A program made the translations under genes and the position numbers. A stretch of 64,000 bases of DNA from Marinococcus luteus. GTDB taxonomy: Bacteria; Bacillota; Bacilli; Bacillales; Marinococcaceae. Shown piece by piece: positions 62,754-64,000 of this stretch. The DNA is taken from positions 186,001-250,000 of the forward strand of contig NZ_FNNC01000005.1 in assembly GCF_900106595.1 (NCBI RefSeq), read 5' to 3'. Each line of letters starts with the position of its first letter. The first letter of the stretch is position 1. The notes under the pieces were generated by a model. That model ran no database searches. It saw only the letters and a program-made list of their open reading frames with translations, and was not told where the DNA came from.

Positions 62754-62807
62754 AATTGAACGAATATTATAAAATAGTTTAAACGATAAAAATTAAAAAG
62801 TTCAATT
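62754..62807. promoter_or_regulatory. widely spaced inverted repeat at the ABC exporter promoter
   Basis: AATTGAAC (62754-62761) and GTTCAATT (62800-62807) are exact inverted repeats 38 bases apart. They bracket a possible promoter (GTGACT, 17 bases, TAAAAT) and end just before the GGGGGG ribosome binding site. Confidence 0.4.
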
Positions 62808-62822
62808 TAGGGGGGTGTAGAC

Positions 62823-63722
62823 ATGAATGAACTGGTGAAATTAGAGGGCGTGTCAAAATATTTTGGGAGGCATGCGGCGCTTGAACATGTGGATTTGACG
62901 ATCCGCGAAGGAGAAACGGTAGGATTTCTCGGCCCGAACGGCTCCGGAAAGTCCACGACGATTCGGGTAATGCTTGGTCTGTTGAAAAAAAGCGGTGGTG
63001 AAGTGAAACTGTTTGGCAAAGACGCGTGGACCGAGGCCGTAGATATTCATAAACGGGTGGCTTACGTACCGGGTGATGTGAACGTCTGGCCGAATTTAAC
63101 CGGCGGTCAGGTGATTGATGTTCTGGGAAAGCTGCACGGTGATTTTAATGAAGAGAAACGCCAGCAGCTGATTGAACGTTTTCAGCTCGATCCGCGGAAA
63201 AAAAGCAAAACGTATTCGAAGGGAAACCGTCAGAAGCTGGCACTCATTACGGCGTTCGCCTCGGAAGCGGATTTGTATATTTTTGACGAACCGACCTCGG
63301 GTCTGGATCCGTTAATGGCTTCTATCTTCCGGGAGTGCGTACGGGAGCTGCAGCAGGAAGGAAAGGCTGTGCTTCTTTCGAGCCATATCCTGGCAGAGGT
63401 GGAGGAGCTGTGTGATCGGGTCAGTATTATTAAAGAAGGGAAAATTATTGAATCCGGAACGCTTGAAAAGTTGCGGCATTTAACGCGTATTTCCATTACG
63501 GCAGAAACGAAGCAGACAGCCGCTTCTTTAGCGGAGCGAAGCGACATCCACCAGTGGAAAGCAGACGGGTTGAAAGTGCACTTTTACGTGGATGCGGAAG
63601 GACTGGCGCCAGTCATGCAGGAACTCGCAGCAGCAGGTGTGGTTTCACTGGAGTCAAGGCCGCCGACGCTCGAAGAGATTTTTCTTCGCCATTATGAATC
63701 GAAGGCAGGGGAAGCCAGATGA
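62823..63722 (+). CDS. ABC exporter ATP-binding protein
   Basis: A 299-residue ATPase. Walker A GPNGSGKSTTIRVMLGLLKK near residue 40, DVNVWPNLTGGQVIDVLG, a divergent signature YSKGNRQKLALI, Walker B LYIFDEPTSGLDPLMA, and switch histidine in LLSSHILAEVEEL. A C-terminal domain of about 80 residues follows. It resembles the ATPases of drug exporters of the tetronasin type. Its stop overlaps the permease start as ATGA. Ligand unknown. Confidence 0.9.
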   Translation: MNELVKLEGVSKYFGRHAALEHVDLTIREGETVGFLGPNGSGKSTTIRVMLGLLKKSGGEVKLFGKDAWTEAVDIHKRVAYVPGDVNVWPNLTGGQVIDVLGKLHGDFNEEKRQQLIERFQLDPRKKSKTYSKGNRQKLALITAFASEADLYIFDEPTSGLDPLMASIFRECVRELQQEGKAVLLSSHILAEVEELCDRVSIIKEGKIIESGTLEKLRHLTRISITAETKQTAASLAERSDIHQWKADGLKVHFYVDAEGLAPVMQELAAAGVVSLESRPPTLEEIFLRHYESKAGEAR

Positions 63723-64000
63723 ACATGTCAATGTTCACAGGAACGGGCAGGCTGTTTCGGGTAATGCTCCGGAAAGAAAGAGTGCGCCTGCCTATTTGGA
63801 TCGTTTCGATTTCAGTACTGTTTCTGCTCAGTATTCTCAGCTTTCCGGAGACGTATCCGACGCAGGAAGACCGGCAGGGCCGGGCCCTGCTTTTAGAAAG
63901 TCCGGCACTCCGGGCGATGGCCGGGCCCGGCTATGGGCTTGAAAACTATACGTTCGGTGCGATGATTACAAATGAGATGTTTTTATACGTGGCGGTGGCG
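63719..64000 (+). CDS. ABC exporter permease, N-terminal part
   Basis: The gene runs off the window; 94 codons are visible. It starts ATG overlapping the ATPase stop. A basic N-terminus (FRVMLRKERVRLP) precedes the first membrane helix IWIVSISVLFLLSILSF, and an extracytoplasmic loop with AMAGPGYGLENYTFGAMIT follows, as in the polyketide-antibiotic exporter permeases. It forms one transporter with the preceding ATPase. Confidence 0.85.
   Translation, partial: MNMSMFTGTGRLFRVMLRKERVRLPIWIVSISVLFLLSILSFPETYPTQEDRQGRALLLESPALRAMAGPGYGLENYTFGAMITNEMFLYVAVA

Overview
The window reads as a chromosomal segment of a Bacillaceae bacterium (Firmicutes), probably a salt- or alkali-tolerant one. Evidence: strong AGGAGG ribosome binding sites with frequent GTG and TTG starts, dense hairpin-plus-T terminators, and a gene block matching the ywf/ywg/ywh region of Bacillus subtilis (hemQ, pta, csbC-like, lipL, ywfO, ywgA, ywhD, speE, speB). 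Several proteins are strongly acidic (secreted 5'-nucleotidase, KhtT, the HesB-like protein). There are no rRNA, tRNA, CRISPR, prophage or insertion-sequence genes; this is core chromosome with scattered accessory genes.

Layout. 1-7.3 kb: C-terminus of a sigma-54 activator, a zinc alcohol dehydrogenase with an exact sigma-54 promoter, a cysteine-free HesB-like protein, arsB divergent from an FMN reductase across a palindrome, the KhtTU K+/H+ antiporter, YnfA and a TRIC-like channel. 7.5-23 kb: kynureninase, a GltB-like FMN protein, then the conserved hemQ to speEB block (heme, acetate, lipoate, polyamine), and a P450. 23-35 kb: a PLP dehydratase, a beta-hydroxyacid dehydrogenase, a TetR/MFS efflux pair, an ABC exporter, several small unknown genes and a two-copy DUF2294 protein. 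34.6-46 kb: intracellular subtilisin, secreted 5'-nucleotidase, Bcr-type efflux, TVP38-like protein, atypical SDR, old yellow enzyme, alcohol dehydrogenase, HAD phosphatase, Gfo/Idh/MocA protein and a K+ channel. 46.4-50.2 kb: galKTR. 50-64 kb: small K+ channel, DJ-1-like protein, TauE, FetAB, CopCD, the scar of a deleted beta-glucoside locus, an SOS-controlled YolD-like gene, an orphan EPSP synthase, a cysteine-rich copper protein, NO synthase, quinone oxidoreductase, UvsE and the start of an ABC exporter.

The signals most worth attention lie outside ordinary gene calls. (1) Three perfect copies of the 14-bp Noc binding site, all intergenic. (2) A TGGCACG-N4-TTGCA promoter on adhP, convergent with its likely activator. 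(3) A correctly phased A-AAA-AAG slippery heptamer in a small Cys-motif gene, where the -1 frame gives the more convincing C-terminus. (4) Fused 3' remnants of licR and licH left by a deletion. (5) A perfect LexA box on a solitary yolD. (6) An ArsR/SmtB-style palindrome between arsB and the FMN reductase with no regulator nearby. (7) Two genes (TRIC-like and DUF2294) with an intrinsic terminator between promoter and start codon, suggesting attenuation. I see no clearly new multi-gene system; the novelty is in regulation and small genes.
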